A DNA stretch of 64,000 nt, from assembly GCA_964427855.1 (NCBI GenBank), contig CAYRVH010000009.1:1-64000 (forward strand). The letters run 5' to 3'. Source of the DNA: JAUPKT01 sp964427855. GTDB lineage: Bacteria; Desulfobacterota; Desulfomonilia; Desulfomonilales; Desulfomonilaceae. The position numbers and the translations under genes were made by a program. Below are positions 36,438-45,211 of the stretch, one piece after another; position 1 is the first letter of the stretch; every line of letters starts with the position of its first letter. The notes under the pieces are model-generated. The model had not been told where the DNA came from, ran no database searches, and saw only the letters and a list, made by a program, of their open reading frames with translations.

Positions 36438-37294
36438 ATTGACGCCTCCAATAGTGATGAGAGTAGCGTGCCCATAGCACGATTCCAACCAACTGGCCCG
36501 ACCTCAGCTACCCGCATGGCCCCCAGAGGAGCTTCGGATGCTGATATTTCCCTGGCCCCCCCCAGGATCATCGCTTGGTCAACTAACCGTAAGAACTCGA
36601 GATCGTTGGGAGAGTCTCCCAGACCTACGGTGAATATTTCTTCGAAGAATTTTTTGTAAGCTTTCATTAAAAGGGATACGGCTGCTCCTTTGCCTTGATG
36701 ACCCATGAGATGCCAGAAACGCCCCCCTTGTACCACCTCCAGACCTCGGGCCTTGGCTGCACTCTGAAGTTTGCGAATATCTTCGCCCGAAGAACTGCCC
36801 AGGACCAAGAACGGCTCGTCAAACAGCCGCTGCTGAGCTTTTCTTGCCTCAAATTCATCGAGGCCTGTCAAAGAGCAGACCTCCGCTATGGTCATCCTCG
36901 AAAAACTGCGAACAGGCACGCCCGTATCTGTTGAGATTTCCTCCAAAAACTTCAGGAGAACGTCATGTTTGGTTCCCAAAGGCAACAGCAAGGAGTCTTC
37001 ATCATCGCAATGTTCAACTAAGTTTTCCGGCCCCCACGCACGGAGATCAATCGGCGAGGAGCGCTTCCAAACTATACCTCCCCCGTTCTCAACAATCATG
37101 GGATCATGAAAGCCAAGTCCTTCAGCAATAGACTTCATCTCCACAAGAGTTTTGCTCGATACGAGAACGAGTCCAGCCCCAAGTCTCTTCAATTTGTCCA
37201 ACGCCTCCAGAGCAGGTTCCCAAGAATATGTATGAGGATCGAGAAGTGTGGCATCCAGATCGGTAAAAACAACTATTTTTCGCTTGGCAGACAT
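36434..37294 (-). CDS. HAD-IIB phosphatase, mannosyl/glucosyl-3-phosphoglycerate phosphatase-like
   Basis: A 286-residue cytoplasmic phosphatase with the HAD motifs of the MPGP branch: nucleophile Asp in VVFTDLDATLLDPHT, motif II LVLVSSKTLVEM, the cap region IVENGGGIV and FWHLMGHQGKGAAVSLLM, and motif IV VGLGDSPNDLEFL. It removes phosphate from (mannosyl)glucosyl-3-phosphoglycerate to yield the final solute. ATG 37294 is chosen because the conserved protein starts there; the 35 residues available from 37399 are not family-like. It is the first gene of the cassette and overlaps gpgS by four bases. Confidence 0.82.
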   Translation of the reverse strand: MSAKRKIVVFTDLDATLLDPHTYSWEPALEALDKLKRLGAGLVLVSSKTLVEMKSIAEGLGFHDPMIVENGGGIVWKRSSPIDLRAWGPENLVEHCDDEDSLLLPLGTKHDVLLKFLEEISTDTGVPVRSFSRMTIAEVCSLTGLDEFEARKAQQRLFDEPFLVLGSSSGEDIRKLQSAAKARGLEVVQGGRFWHLMGHQGKGAAVSLLMKAYKKFFEEIFTVGLGDSPNDLEFLRLVDQAMILGGAREISASEAPLGAMRVAEVGPVGWNRAMGTLLSSLLEASI

Positions 37295-37389
37295 GCAAGA
37301 AACGTGGCTTTCGGAGCGTGTTCTTCGACACGACGATTGCTGGGTGGCGGCAATTCGGTTGCCTGGTCGGGCTAAATGTGTGTGGATGT

Positions 37390-37418
37390 ATCTTAGCAAA
37401 AGAAAGGTCCTGTGGCAA
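37390..37418 (-). promoter_or_regulatory. Candidate sigma70 promoter of the solute cassette
   Basis: On the minus strand TTGCCA (-35, 37418-37413) is followed by 17 bases and TAAGAT (-10, 37395-37390), about 95 bases upstream of the phosphatase start and just inside repeat copy B. The match is five and four of six to consensus. Confidence 0.4.
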
Positions 37419-37428
37419 TCAACAGTGG

Positions 37429-37774
37429 GTTTCCTGTGTTTTGGTCGTCACTGAGCAGCTTTACCGGCACGGCAAGCGGTGGGGAAAAATTGAATTCCTA
37501 GAACTACAGTTTCCGGAATGTTGAATGTGAAATCAGTAGGCAGAGAATGCGGGTTGATTTTTGTAAACTTATTCTCTGCATAGGCCTCCGATGCAATTCT
37601 GAGCCGCCACTGTGGGGCGCCCACAGAAGGCACACTGACGCCGCCGAGGGCCGCCAACTCAGCCAGGACAAACCACACTCTCAAAAGCTCTTCCTCACTG
37701 ACTGGTTCGACGCGGCGCCATTACGCCCCCCCGGATAGCCCTGGCACAGTATATGTGTTTAAGGTGTCGTCAAT
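37429..37774 (+). repeat. ~345-bp direct repeat, copy B (5' side of the solute cassette)
   Basis: Same-orientation copy of 33250-33593. It begins about 135 bases upstream of the first cassette gene. Edges were read by eye: homology starts near ggtttcc(at/tg)tgttttgg and ends at aaggtgtcgtcaat. The following 200 bases up to 37987 are C/T-rich and hold nothing recognisable. Confidence 0.8.
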
Positions 37775-37987
37775 GGCGAATCTGTACCCGGCTTGCCCCT
37801 TTTTTGGCAGTTTTTTCTGCACATCGGCGTCGTTTTGGCAAGAAAAGCGGCTTCAGATTGTGGGCCGCTTCTCTTTTCTTTCGCTGTTTCGCTGCCGCGT
37901 GTGCTGGCTTTTTGTGTCGCTGCAAGGCCAGCCTGGGATCGCGCAACAGAGTCCGCCTATTTTCATTCCTCGCAGATTGCTGCCATT

Positions 37988-39604
37988 CTACATATCGTCT
38001 TCGTCTTCGTCATCCGGCCATTCGATAAACGGCTTCTCCTGTTCCACCATGGCATTGACCATGAGTTCCACCATGCCGGTGTACCAAATTCCGGTCTTTT
38101 CAAAGACTTCATAATACTCCAGCAAGTCGCGGATCTGCCCTTTGCAGTTGGAACATGGCGCACATACCATTTTGCGAATGGAGGGGTCCATTTCTCCTTG
38201 GAATGCGCCCAGAATCTGGGAGAGCTTCTTTCGACCGGAGACGGCTCTCTTCCAGTCGGGAAAGTTTCCAGATCCCATGATGGCAAATCCTGATCCTCCG
38301 CCGCAACAGTAGTTCTCGACGCCATGCGGGGTCATTTCGCGGAAGCGCCCTGGCGGCGTGATAGCTTTGAGGATTTCCCTCTGGGGTTTTACGATCCCCA
38401 TCAGTCTTACCACATTACACGGATCGTGCAGGGTGACAGGAAAGTCGTTCTTTGAAGCGTCGAATTTGATTTTACCGCTTTTTACGATGTCCCAGAGGAG
38501 GGTATAAGAGCTTTCCCGTGGAATCATCTGCTGCCCAGGGAGGAGCCTGTCGGCAATGACTGAAAGGGCCTTGTGCGCGTGGCCGCATTCTCCGATGACG
38601 ATCTTTTGCACTCCAAGTTCTTTGGCCACTTCAAGATGTTTGAGAGCCACCCGCGCAAATTGTACGTCGTCGTACCATAAGCCGTAGTTGACTGCGTCAT
38701 ATCCCACAAGGTCGGTGGATATCGTGTAATTGATGCCGGCCGCATCAAAGAGAATCGCGAAGGCCATAGGATTCTCGGGCCACGACATGAATTCACCCGC
38801 GTTGTGAATCAAGAGTATGTCTGCGCCCTTCTTGTTCACGGGAATCTTAATGCGCTTGCCTGTCTTCTCCTCGATATCATCTTCGAGGTATTCGATAATG
38901 TCCTCGACTGCCGCCTTGATCATACCGGTACTTGACCCGAATTTCAGGTGCTTTACGGAGCCCTTTTCGTGGATTTCGGCTGCGGCGATGCCAAGCTCCT
39001 GGCTAAAGAGTTTTCTCAACTCGTGGGTAATGAGTCCATTGTCAACTCCCACTGGACAAACGGAGGTGCAACGGCGACAAAGGGTGCACCGATATGCGAG
39101 TTCAGCGAGCCGAGCCACAGTGTCCCAATTTAAGTCGATGTCATGGCCTCGGAATCCGGCCAAAAGTTTGCCGCCTTTGGTGAGGTATTTCTTGGCTATT
39201 TTCCGGAGAACGTCTGCGCGAAACGTTGGCCTGTAGATGTCTTTTTTCCCGCTCATTTCATAGACGGGACACGCATCCGCGCAGGTCTGACATTTTGCAC
39301 AATATTCCAGGGAGAGCATTAACGGCTGTAGAAAGGTCCAGTTATCCTCTCGACTCATCAATTTTTCAAATCCTCTGAGGAACGCCTCTACCAGCTTCTT
39401 TTCCTCTTCCGGCGACTGAGGCTTGGGGAGATTGACCGCGGATACACCATCCAGAGAGTGCTCCCATTTTTCCTTTTGGGCAGGGGTGAGCTCTGCAAGC
39501 GGTTCTTCTTGGTATGTATCATAAGGGGGGGGCAGCTTGGCCAGGTCCTCGGGTTTGATGTACACAAGCTGCTCAGCCGGCTTGGATATCTCTTCAGGCT
39601 TCAT
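37988..39604 (-). CDS. HdrD/DsrK/TmcB-like iron-sulfur protein
   Basis: A 538-residue protein with two ferredoxin-type [4Fe-4S] motifs (YCAKCQTCADACPVY and RCTLCRRCTSVCPVG) followed by two CCG-type domains (HDPCNVVRLMG to ENYCCGGGSGFAIM, and MVCAPCSNCKGQIRDLLEYY). This is the layout of the catalytic subunit of membrane heterodisulfide reductase (HdrD), DsrK and TmcB. It would exchange electrons between a thiol/disulfide or other cytoplasmic partner and the quinone pool through the cytochrome b encoded just upstream. The N-terminal ~90 residues are a Pro/Glu-rich extension. It ends in an acidic tail (WPDDEDEDDM). The physiological partner is unknown. Confidence 0.83.
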   Translation of the reverse strand: MKPEEISKPAEQLVYIKPEDLAKLPPPYDTYQEEPLAELTPAQKEKWEHSLDGVSAVNLPKPQSPEEEKKLVEAFLRGFEKLMSREDNWTFLQPLMLSLEYCAKCQTCADACPVYEMSGKKDIYRPTFRADVLRKIAKKYLTKGGKLLAGFRGHDIDLNWDTVARLAELAYRCTLCRRCTSVCPVGVDNGLITHELRKLFSQELGIAAAEIHEKGSVKHLKFGSSTGMIKAAVEDIIEYLEDDIEEKTGKRIKIPVNKKGADILLIHNAGEFMSWPENPMAFAILFDAAGINYTISTDLVGYDAVNYGLWYDDVQFARVALKHLEVAKELGVQKIVIGECGHAHKALSVIADRLLPGQQMIPRESSYTLLWDIVKSGKIKFDASKNDFPVTLHDPCNVVRLMGIVKPQREILKAITPPGRFREMTPHGVENYCCGGGSGFAIMGSGNFPDWKRAVSGRKKLSQILGAFQGEMDPSIRKMVCAPCSNCKGQIRDLLEYYEVFEKTGIWYTGMVELMVNAMVEQEKPFIEWPDDEDEDDM

Positions 39605-39619
39605 ATCGAAATCCTCCCA

Positions 39620-40561
39620 TTATTTGTTTTCTTTGGCTTCTTCTGCCCAAGGGTTCGCGGTGGCTACGTCTGCCCAGGTCTTCCGCCCACCTTCGGCGCC
39701 AATGTGAGGAGCTGACCAGGATACCGGGTACGCCAAGTACTTCTTGATCTTTGCGTCCATTCCCGGATCGCCGACATTCGGATCGTCGTCCCACTTGACC
39801 TTGTCCCACATGAAATACTTTGACACCATGTGCGTCATGTGCGTGAAGGGGAAATATGCCCAGAAGCCGATAAACAGCAAAAGATTGATCACATGCAGCG
39901 CGCTCATGGGTGTTTTCATAGAGGAAAAGGTGATGAGGCTTGCGAGATACTCTCGAGCGATTGAAAAACCGGGGTCCTGCATCCACACCAGAAATCCGGT
40001 TACAAATATTGCCGCAAGCCAAGCGAGGTTAAAATAGTCTATGGGCGCCGAGAATTCGGAAAGTTCCTTGTCGCTGGCGCGTTTGGTAAGCAGCCCGAGG
40101 GCCCCTATTGCGCCAAGCACGTATCCGACGACTGCAAAGACTATGGTCAATGACTGGACGAAACTTCCCAGCGCGGACGATTCCGGAGGCAACCCTGCGA
40201 TCTGAAGGATTGCGCCCACTCCCAAGAGCACCAGACCGCCAATGCAGAGGTAGAGCCCGAAATGAAAGGGGAACGACCAGTACCACATCGGTCGATTGTC
40301 CTCATACAGGGCGCGAATGAAAAATATCTCAGGGACCATGAACCGATATTGCGCCATGTGATTCTTATGACGCTCTTTCTTCCAATGATCCACCTCTTCG
40401 TAGAAGGATCCTCCCCAAGCCTTTCCCTCATGCGGAATCGGATACAGTTCCCATCGGACATGCATCGGCATAGTCGCATACTTCAAGAGCTTTGCCGCGA
40501 AGGCGACAATGAAAACCAAACCCGCCGCATACGTCAAAAATTGAAGAATAGTCTCCATCAT
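39620..40561 (-). CDS. Membrane cytochrome b (NarI/DsrM/TmcC-like) subunit
   Basis: A 313-residue inner-membrane protein with about six hydrophobic helices and spaced His residues that could bind two b hemes (FPFHFGLYLCIGGLVLLGVG, SALHVINLLLFIGFWAYF, PFTHMTHMVSKYF). The C-terminal half is a NarI-like domain; the N-terminal part (LLKYATMPMHVRWELYPIPH) is typical of DsrM/TmcC proteins. It would connect the quinone pool to the iron-sulfur subunit encoded 15 bases downstream. No cytochrome c or ferredoxin subunits are adjacent, so this is a minimal two-gene complex. Confidence 0.83.
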   Translation of the reverse strand: MMETILQFLTYAAGLVFIVAFAAKLLKYATMPMHVRWELYPIPHEGKAWGGSFYEEVDHWKKERHKNHMAQYRFMVPEIFFIRALYEDNRPMWYWSFPFHFGLYLCIGGLVLLGVGAILQIAGLPPESSALGSFVQSLTIVFAVVGYVLGAIGALGLLTKRASDKELSEFSAPIDYFNLAWLAAIFVTGFLVWMQDPGFSIAREYLASLITFSSMKTPMSALHVINLLLFIGFWAYFPFTHMTHMVSKYFMWDKVKWDDDPNVGDPGMDAKIKKYLAYPVSWSAPHIGAEGGRKTWADVATANPWAEEAKENK

Positions 40562-40808
40562 TCTGCTCCTTCAGGTGAGTCTATAATGTGATCTGCTTTA
40601 TGCGATGGTAAGAGTACGGCAAGAACCTATGTAACATGATAAAAAGAATTTCGCTAGATTTTTTGTCGAGGGAAGCTGTCAATTTCTGGATGTGTTTGTC
40701 ATTGTTTTGATAGTAAATCGTTTTCTCACATCCCGCATGAACACCGTCGAATAGGTCTCGCCGATACGCCTCGCATCATTAAGCCACCCACGATGCTCGC
40801 GAACCCTA

Positions 40809-41997
40809 TCACGTGAAAGAATCATTTTCTTCTGAATCCTTTTCATCTCCGTAATCGTCAGACGGTTCACCCCCCTCCACCGCGTAATCTGTCCTGAAGA
40901 ATTTTGCCACCCATTCCTGGCCCCACGGGTCTTCTTCGAGGAAATAGCGCAAATCTTTGACATCTTTTAAGTTCCTCAATTCCGCCCATCCATCCATTTC
41001 TTGCATGAGAGTCAATTCTTCGGGTCTATCCTCAGACCAGTCGATGAAATAGGGGGAATGGGAACTCATGAGCACCTGTCTCGTCGGATTTATCCCTGCG
41101 AATTTGTGAATCAGGTCGTAAATAACACGCAACCTGCTGGGGTTCAGATAGGCCTCCGGCTCCTCTACAAAGAAGATGCGCGGTTGATCAGGTAAGTTGA
41201 AGAGGGTGCACAAAGCAAGAAAGACGAGAAAGCCGTCAGACAATTGAGGGCCCACAAAATATCCGGATTTGGTTTTTTCTTCGACGCCTATGCCCACTTG
41301 GTTCGCTTCACCCAATTGCGGGGTAAAAATCCGTTTGATATTAGGAGCAGCGTTGCAGATCTCCTGTTCGATGCTCTGGAAATGATCGGGATGATTTTTT
41401 TCGAGATGATGAAGGACCGCTGCGAGATTTTCTCCTGTATGGTCAAGTAGATACGAATCCTGCAAATTCGCCGGCTTTTTGATGAGGTCGGGGACGAAGC
41501 GATACCTCTTGATCTTGGAAAGATACTGGGCCACATTGCGTATTCTCTTTTCTGCGTCGTTCCACGCATGGCCCTTCCTCATTTGCGCCATCTTGGACTC
41601 TCGCGCCTTCACATCTGCTATGGTAAACAGTATTTCGCCTTGCACTTCGTTGAGAGTTTCTTCCTTGATAAGATATTCGTTTCGTCTGATCTCGCTAAAA
41701 ATCAGGGTATAATTATAATTTATGCCATCGACTTCGAGCGTTATCTCAATGTGAAGGTCTTGTTCGTGTGCCGTGGAATCGTTTTTTTCTCGACGGCTGA
41801 GGGTTTGGCGACGTAAAAGGCCCGGGGCCGAACGCGTTGCTGAAAGGGCCTGAGGCGAGGAAGCTCATCATCAGCAGCAGATTGCCCAAGTTTGATTTGC
41901 CGGTTCCGTTCGGCCCGATAAACACATTCAAAGGACGAACATCAAATTCGACATCTCGAAAATTTTTGAAATTCTTAATCCGCAGGCTTCTGATCAT
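40809..41997 (-). pseudogene. AAA-family ATPase (RecF/OLD-like), frameshifted at a homopolymer
   Basis: Two reading frames together make one ~396-residue ATPase. The N-terminal part (from 41997) has the start MIRSLRIKNFKNFRDVEFDV and Walker A FIGPNGTGKSNL. The C-terminal frame has ABC-like elements GPQLSDGFLVFLALCTLF, Walker B RIFFVEEPEAYLNPSRL and QVLMSSHSPYFIDW. The frames join at a run of seven T at 41782-41788 (A on the coding strand); one base fewer would restore the frame and give a continuous protein through HEQDLHIEITLEVDG. It is either a sequencing/assembly indel or a true frameshift. Such ATPases occur in defence and DNA repair, but no partner gene is adjacent. Confidence 0.75.
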
Positions 41998-42353
41998 AAG
42001 AGCGTAATCCTTTCCGAGACCACGTTCCGCGCCACCCTTGAGGAGTTTGCGCCTTTCCGCCGCGCATGGTCTTCACGTCCTTGCGCGGGCGCACGCTGCT
42101 CCAAGCGACTGCAGACACACGCATCGAACCGCCACTCGTGGAAATGCGATGGTTATCTCTCACAAACATTACAGAAAACTAGTTAACGGCGCTCAGCTAA
42201 GACGCATGAACCGTACCGAATTGCTTCGTTTGTCACGCAAGGTATTTGGCTCACATGTCCTTTGCGGACATATCCTGCCCGGCATTGGGCAGTCCTTTCG
42301 AACAGTGCCTCACCGGACTGTCCGAGAAAAAGATGTTCGCTGAATTTACATTG
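41998..42353. other. Intergenic region between ilvC and the AAA ATPase gene
   Basis: About 356 bases downstream of ilvC and upstream of the ATPase gene on the minus strand. I see no credible gene. A small hairpin, tgtcc-tttgc-ggaca (about 42257-42271), is the only structure noted. Confidence 0.5.
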
Positions 42354-43361
42354 TCATGTTTCATCGAGGGATTGCGCAATCCAGGGCATCATGGACCTGA
42401 GTTGCTTTCCGACCTTCTCAATAGGATGTTGTGAAGTGCGAAGTTCACACGTCTTGAACACCGGACGGCCTGCGAGGTTTTCAAGAATCCATTCCCTTGC
42501 GAAGACGCCGGACTGGATTTCGGACAATATCTCCGCCATTTTTGCTTTTACCTCAGGGCCGATAATGCGGGGCCCGCGTGTCATGTCGCCATATTCCGCG
42601 GTATTACTGATCGAGTAACGCATCCTTTCGATGCCGCCCTCGTACATCAGGTCCACAATAAGCTTTAGCTCGTGTAGGCACTCGAAGTAGGCTATCTCCG
42701 GCTGATAACCGGCCTGGACAAGCGTTTCGAAGCCGGCCTGAACCAGAGCGGTCATGCCGCCGCATAGCACTGCCTGTTCGCCGAACAAGTCCGTTTCTGT
42801 TTCCTCGGCAAAGGTCGTTTCGATAACGCCAGCCTTGGCTGCTCCTATCCCTGCGGCGTAGGCAAGCCCTACCTTGCGGCAGTTGCCGCTCGCGTCTTGA
42901 TGTATAGCCAGCAGGGCTGGGACCCCGAAACCTTCTTTGTACATGCGACGAACCAAATGCCCTGGTCCTTTGGGCGCGACCATAAACACGTCGCGGTCAG
43001 GGGCTGGCTCAATCTGGCCGAAATGAACGTTGAAGCCATGTGCGAATGCGAGGCTCGCGCCTCTCTTCAAGTGAGGTTCTATTTTTGTTTTGTATAAAGG
43101 CGCTTGCAATTCGTCGGGTACGAGTATCATGACCACGTCAGCCTTTGCTGCAGCTTCTTCCACCTCCATGACCTTGAGCCCGTCGTCGACGACTTTGTCC
43201 CAGCGCGCGCTGTCTTTTTTCAGTCCCACGAGAACCTTGATTCCTGAATCCCTCAGGTTGAGCGCATGAGCATGACCTTGACTGCCGTATCCGATCACGG
43301 CAACGGTCTTTCTACTCAGGGCTTTCTTGTCCACGTCTTTTTCGTAATATATGTGTGCCAC
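42354..43361 (-). CDS. ilvC: Ketol-acid reductoisomerase (class I)
   Basis: A 335-residue enzyme of branched-chain amino acid synthesis, converting acetolactate or acetohydroxybutyrate to dihydroxy acids with NAD(P)H. The Rossmann motif VAVIGYGSQGHAHALNLRDS is followed by the cofactor loop LKKDSARW. The C-terminal knotted domain has FGEQAVLCGGMTALVQAGFE, IAYFECLHELKLIVDLMYEG and ISNTAEYGD with the Mg2+-binding Asp and Glu residues. The length is standard for class I. No ilvB, ilvH or leuA gene is nearby; it sits alone between cysE and the ATPase gene. Confidence 0.96.
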   Translation of the reverse strand: MAHIYYEKDVDKKALSRKTVAVIGYGSQGHAHALNLRDSGIKVLVGLKKDSARWDKVVDDGLKVMEVEEAAAKADVVMILVPDELQAPLYKTKIEPHLKRGASLAFAHGFNVHFGQIEPAPDRDVFMVAPKGPGHLVRRMYKEGFGVPALLAIHQDASGNCRKVGLAYAAGIGAAKAGVIETTFAEETETDLFGEQAVLCGGMTALVQAGFETLVQAGYQPEIAYFECLHELKLIVDLMYEGGIERMRYSISNTAEYGDMTRGPRIIGPEVKAKMAEILSEIQSGVFAREWILENLAGRPVFKTCELRTSQHPIEKVGKQLRSMMPWIAQSLDET

Positions 43362-43616
43362 GCTTTCTCTCCGTTTCTCGTGCTTATCAGAGGGTTGATA
43401 TCCTACTGATTTTATAAAGTATGTCCCGCTTTGCGCAATACAAAAATCATACAGCGCTCACCGTCGCCTTCCCGCGGCCGAGACAGCAGACGCACGCGTC
43501 CTCACCGCGCCGTTTGTTGGACATGTACCACCCCTTGATTGTCTCTCACATTTACCAAACATTTTGTGAGGAAATCAAACATTTCTTTTGAGGATAAGGA
43601 TGGCAGCGGTCTCCGT

Positions 43617-44612
43617 TCATTGTTTCGGTTGGTTATAATTCTCGCCTCTGAACACATGGCGAGGCGTTTCTATCAAGACGGTGGTATCGGGAGGGACGGA
43701 AGTCGTCAACCAGACGTTGCCCCCGATGACGCAACGCGCTCCGATCACCGTCTCGCCTCCCAATATGGTTGCTTGCGCGTAAATGGTAACATCGTCCTCT
43801 ATCGTTGGATGGCGCTTTCGTCCTCGCAAGTAATTGCCGCCTTCCGACTCTCGTGGGACAGAAAGGGCGCCAAGGGTCACACCCTGGTAAATACGTACGC
43901 GATCGCCGATCCACGTTGTTTCGCCGATCACGACGCCTGTGCCATGATCGATAAAGAAATCCGAGCCGATGGTAGCGCCCGGGTGAATGTCGATGCCCGT
44001 GAGGGAATGCGCATGCTCCGTCATGATGCGAGGCATCAGGGGAATTTCCCTGATGAAGAGTTCATGGGCCACGCGATACACAAAGATCGCATAGAGCCCG
44101 GGATAAGAAAAAACGATCTCGTCGAGGCTTTTCGACGCGGGATCGCCGTCGTAATGGGCCTTAACGTCCTTCGCGAGCCTGTGGCGCAAGAGGGGCAATT
44201 TCTCGAGAAAGAGAATGGACTCCTCCCTACCCTTTTGGACGCACTTCATGCAAAGACTGTCGGTTCTTCGACATTCGTGACGGATGCTGCGGGATATCTG
44301 TTGCGCTAAGAGCTCGAACAACGTGACCATCTGGTTGCCGAGATGGAATTCCAGGGTGGAATGAGTGAGCTCTTGTTTCCCGAAAAAGCCGGGGAATAAG
44401 ACATCCTGAAGTATGTTGAGGATGCGGATGATTTCGTCTTTGGAGGGGATTAGTGCAGCGCCCACATGGTCCACTGTTCGCTCATCCTCGCAGGATTTCA
44501 CCATATCGGCAATAGCGTTTTTCAGCCGTTCTTCCTGGGACGGCAGGAGCAAATCTTCTTGAAACTCGCAAGAATATTGCGCGGCAGTATCATTGGCAGT
44601 ATCTTTGATCAT
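43617..44612 (-). CDS. cysE: Serine O-acetyltransferase (EpsC/long type)
   Basis: A 331-residue enzyme that acetylates L-serine for cysteine synthesis. The N-terminal ~170 residues are helical, with a Cys-containing stretch (HECRRTDSLCMKCVQKGREE) and the family region FSYPGLYAIFVYRVAHELF. The C-terminal left-handed beta-helix has the hexapeptide-repeat active-site part IDIHPGATIGSDFFIDHGTG, VVIGETTWIGDRVRIYQGVT and ATILGGETVIGARCVIGGNV. The extended N-terminus is typical of the EpsC-like form of deltaproteobacteria and plants-type relatives. It stands alone on the minus strand. Confidence 0.92.
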   Translation of the reverse strand: MIKDTANDTAAQYSCEFQEDLLLPSQEERLKNAIADMVKSCEDERTVDHVGAALIPSKDEIIRILNILQDVLFPGFFGKQELTHSTLEFHLGNQMVTLFELLAQQISRSIRHECRRTDSLCMKCVQKGREESILFLEKLPLLRHRLAKDVKAHYDGDPASKSLDEIVFSYPGLYAIFVYRVAHELFIREIPLMPRIMTEHAHSLTGIDIHPGATIGSDFFIDHGTGVVIGETTWIGDRVRIYQGVTLGALSVPRESEGGNYLRGRKRHPTIEDDVTIYAQATILGGETVIGARCVIGGNVWLTTSVPPDTTVLIETPRHVFRGENYNQPKQ

Positions 44613-44739
44613 GACTCACTGTATTCCTTTTCGCGCAGGTTGAGCGCTTGATGAAAGACGCATGGAGATGAGCTTGTTTTGCAGGGGACTCTTACACATC
44701 GTAATGACCTTTATCAAGACCTCATGCGAGGCCGCGTCT

Positions 44740-45054
44740 TCAACAACGTCGGCCATCGCGGCCGCTCGGCTCCAGTCCGTAGAGCGGCATCGTAATGGCT
44801 TCAGACCGGCAGACCGGACATTTACCAGGTGGAGACAGCCTGACTCTTTTTCGAAAGACGAACCCGCAACGGAGGCAGCGCGCAGGATCGCTGATCAACT
44901 TTGTGTTCTTGCCGCACGAGCGCTGTACGTGCTCCAAGTGCCCGTAAACTTCTTTTTCACTGATTCGCAGGACTTGCGATATCTCACGTACCGTCGCCCT
45001 TTGGCGCTGAAGCATATCAACCATTCTTTGTCTTATAGTACTATCTTGTGTCAC
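44740..45054 (-). CDS. Small transcriptional regulator with HTH and zinc ribbon
   Basis: A 104-residue protein. Residues ~8-45 form a winged or ArsR-like HTH (QRMVDMLQRQRATVREISQV, LRISEKEVYGHLEHVQRS). The C-terminus is a zinc ribbon with two Cys pairs (CLRCGFVFRKRVRLSPPGKC then CR). This matches the predicted regulator family with HTH fused to a Zn ribbon, common in archaea and anaerobic bacteria. The target is unknown. It is divergently transcribed from ssb with a ~157-base shared upstream region, so control of ssb or itself is possible. Confidence 0.78.
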   Translation of the reverse strand: MTQDSTIRQRMVDMLQRQRATVREISQVLRISEKEVYGHLEHVQRSCGKNTKLISDPARCLRCGFVFRKRVRLSPPGKCPVCRSEAITMPLYGLEPSGRDGRRC

Positions 45055-45211
45055 AATGTAAATCCGGAATAACGATTCGAAAGATCATTTTTTTGACGCG
45101 GCATTTAGCCTTGACAAGGCGGCGCGTTTTCATCAAGGATAACGCGTCAGGCTCAGGTATATCAACTCTTTTTGGACAATCGCTTTTTCTTGGGACAATA
45201 CGGAGGCGCCC

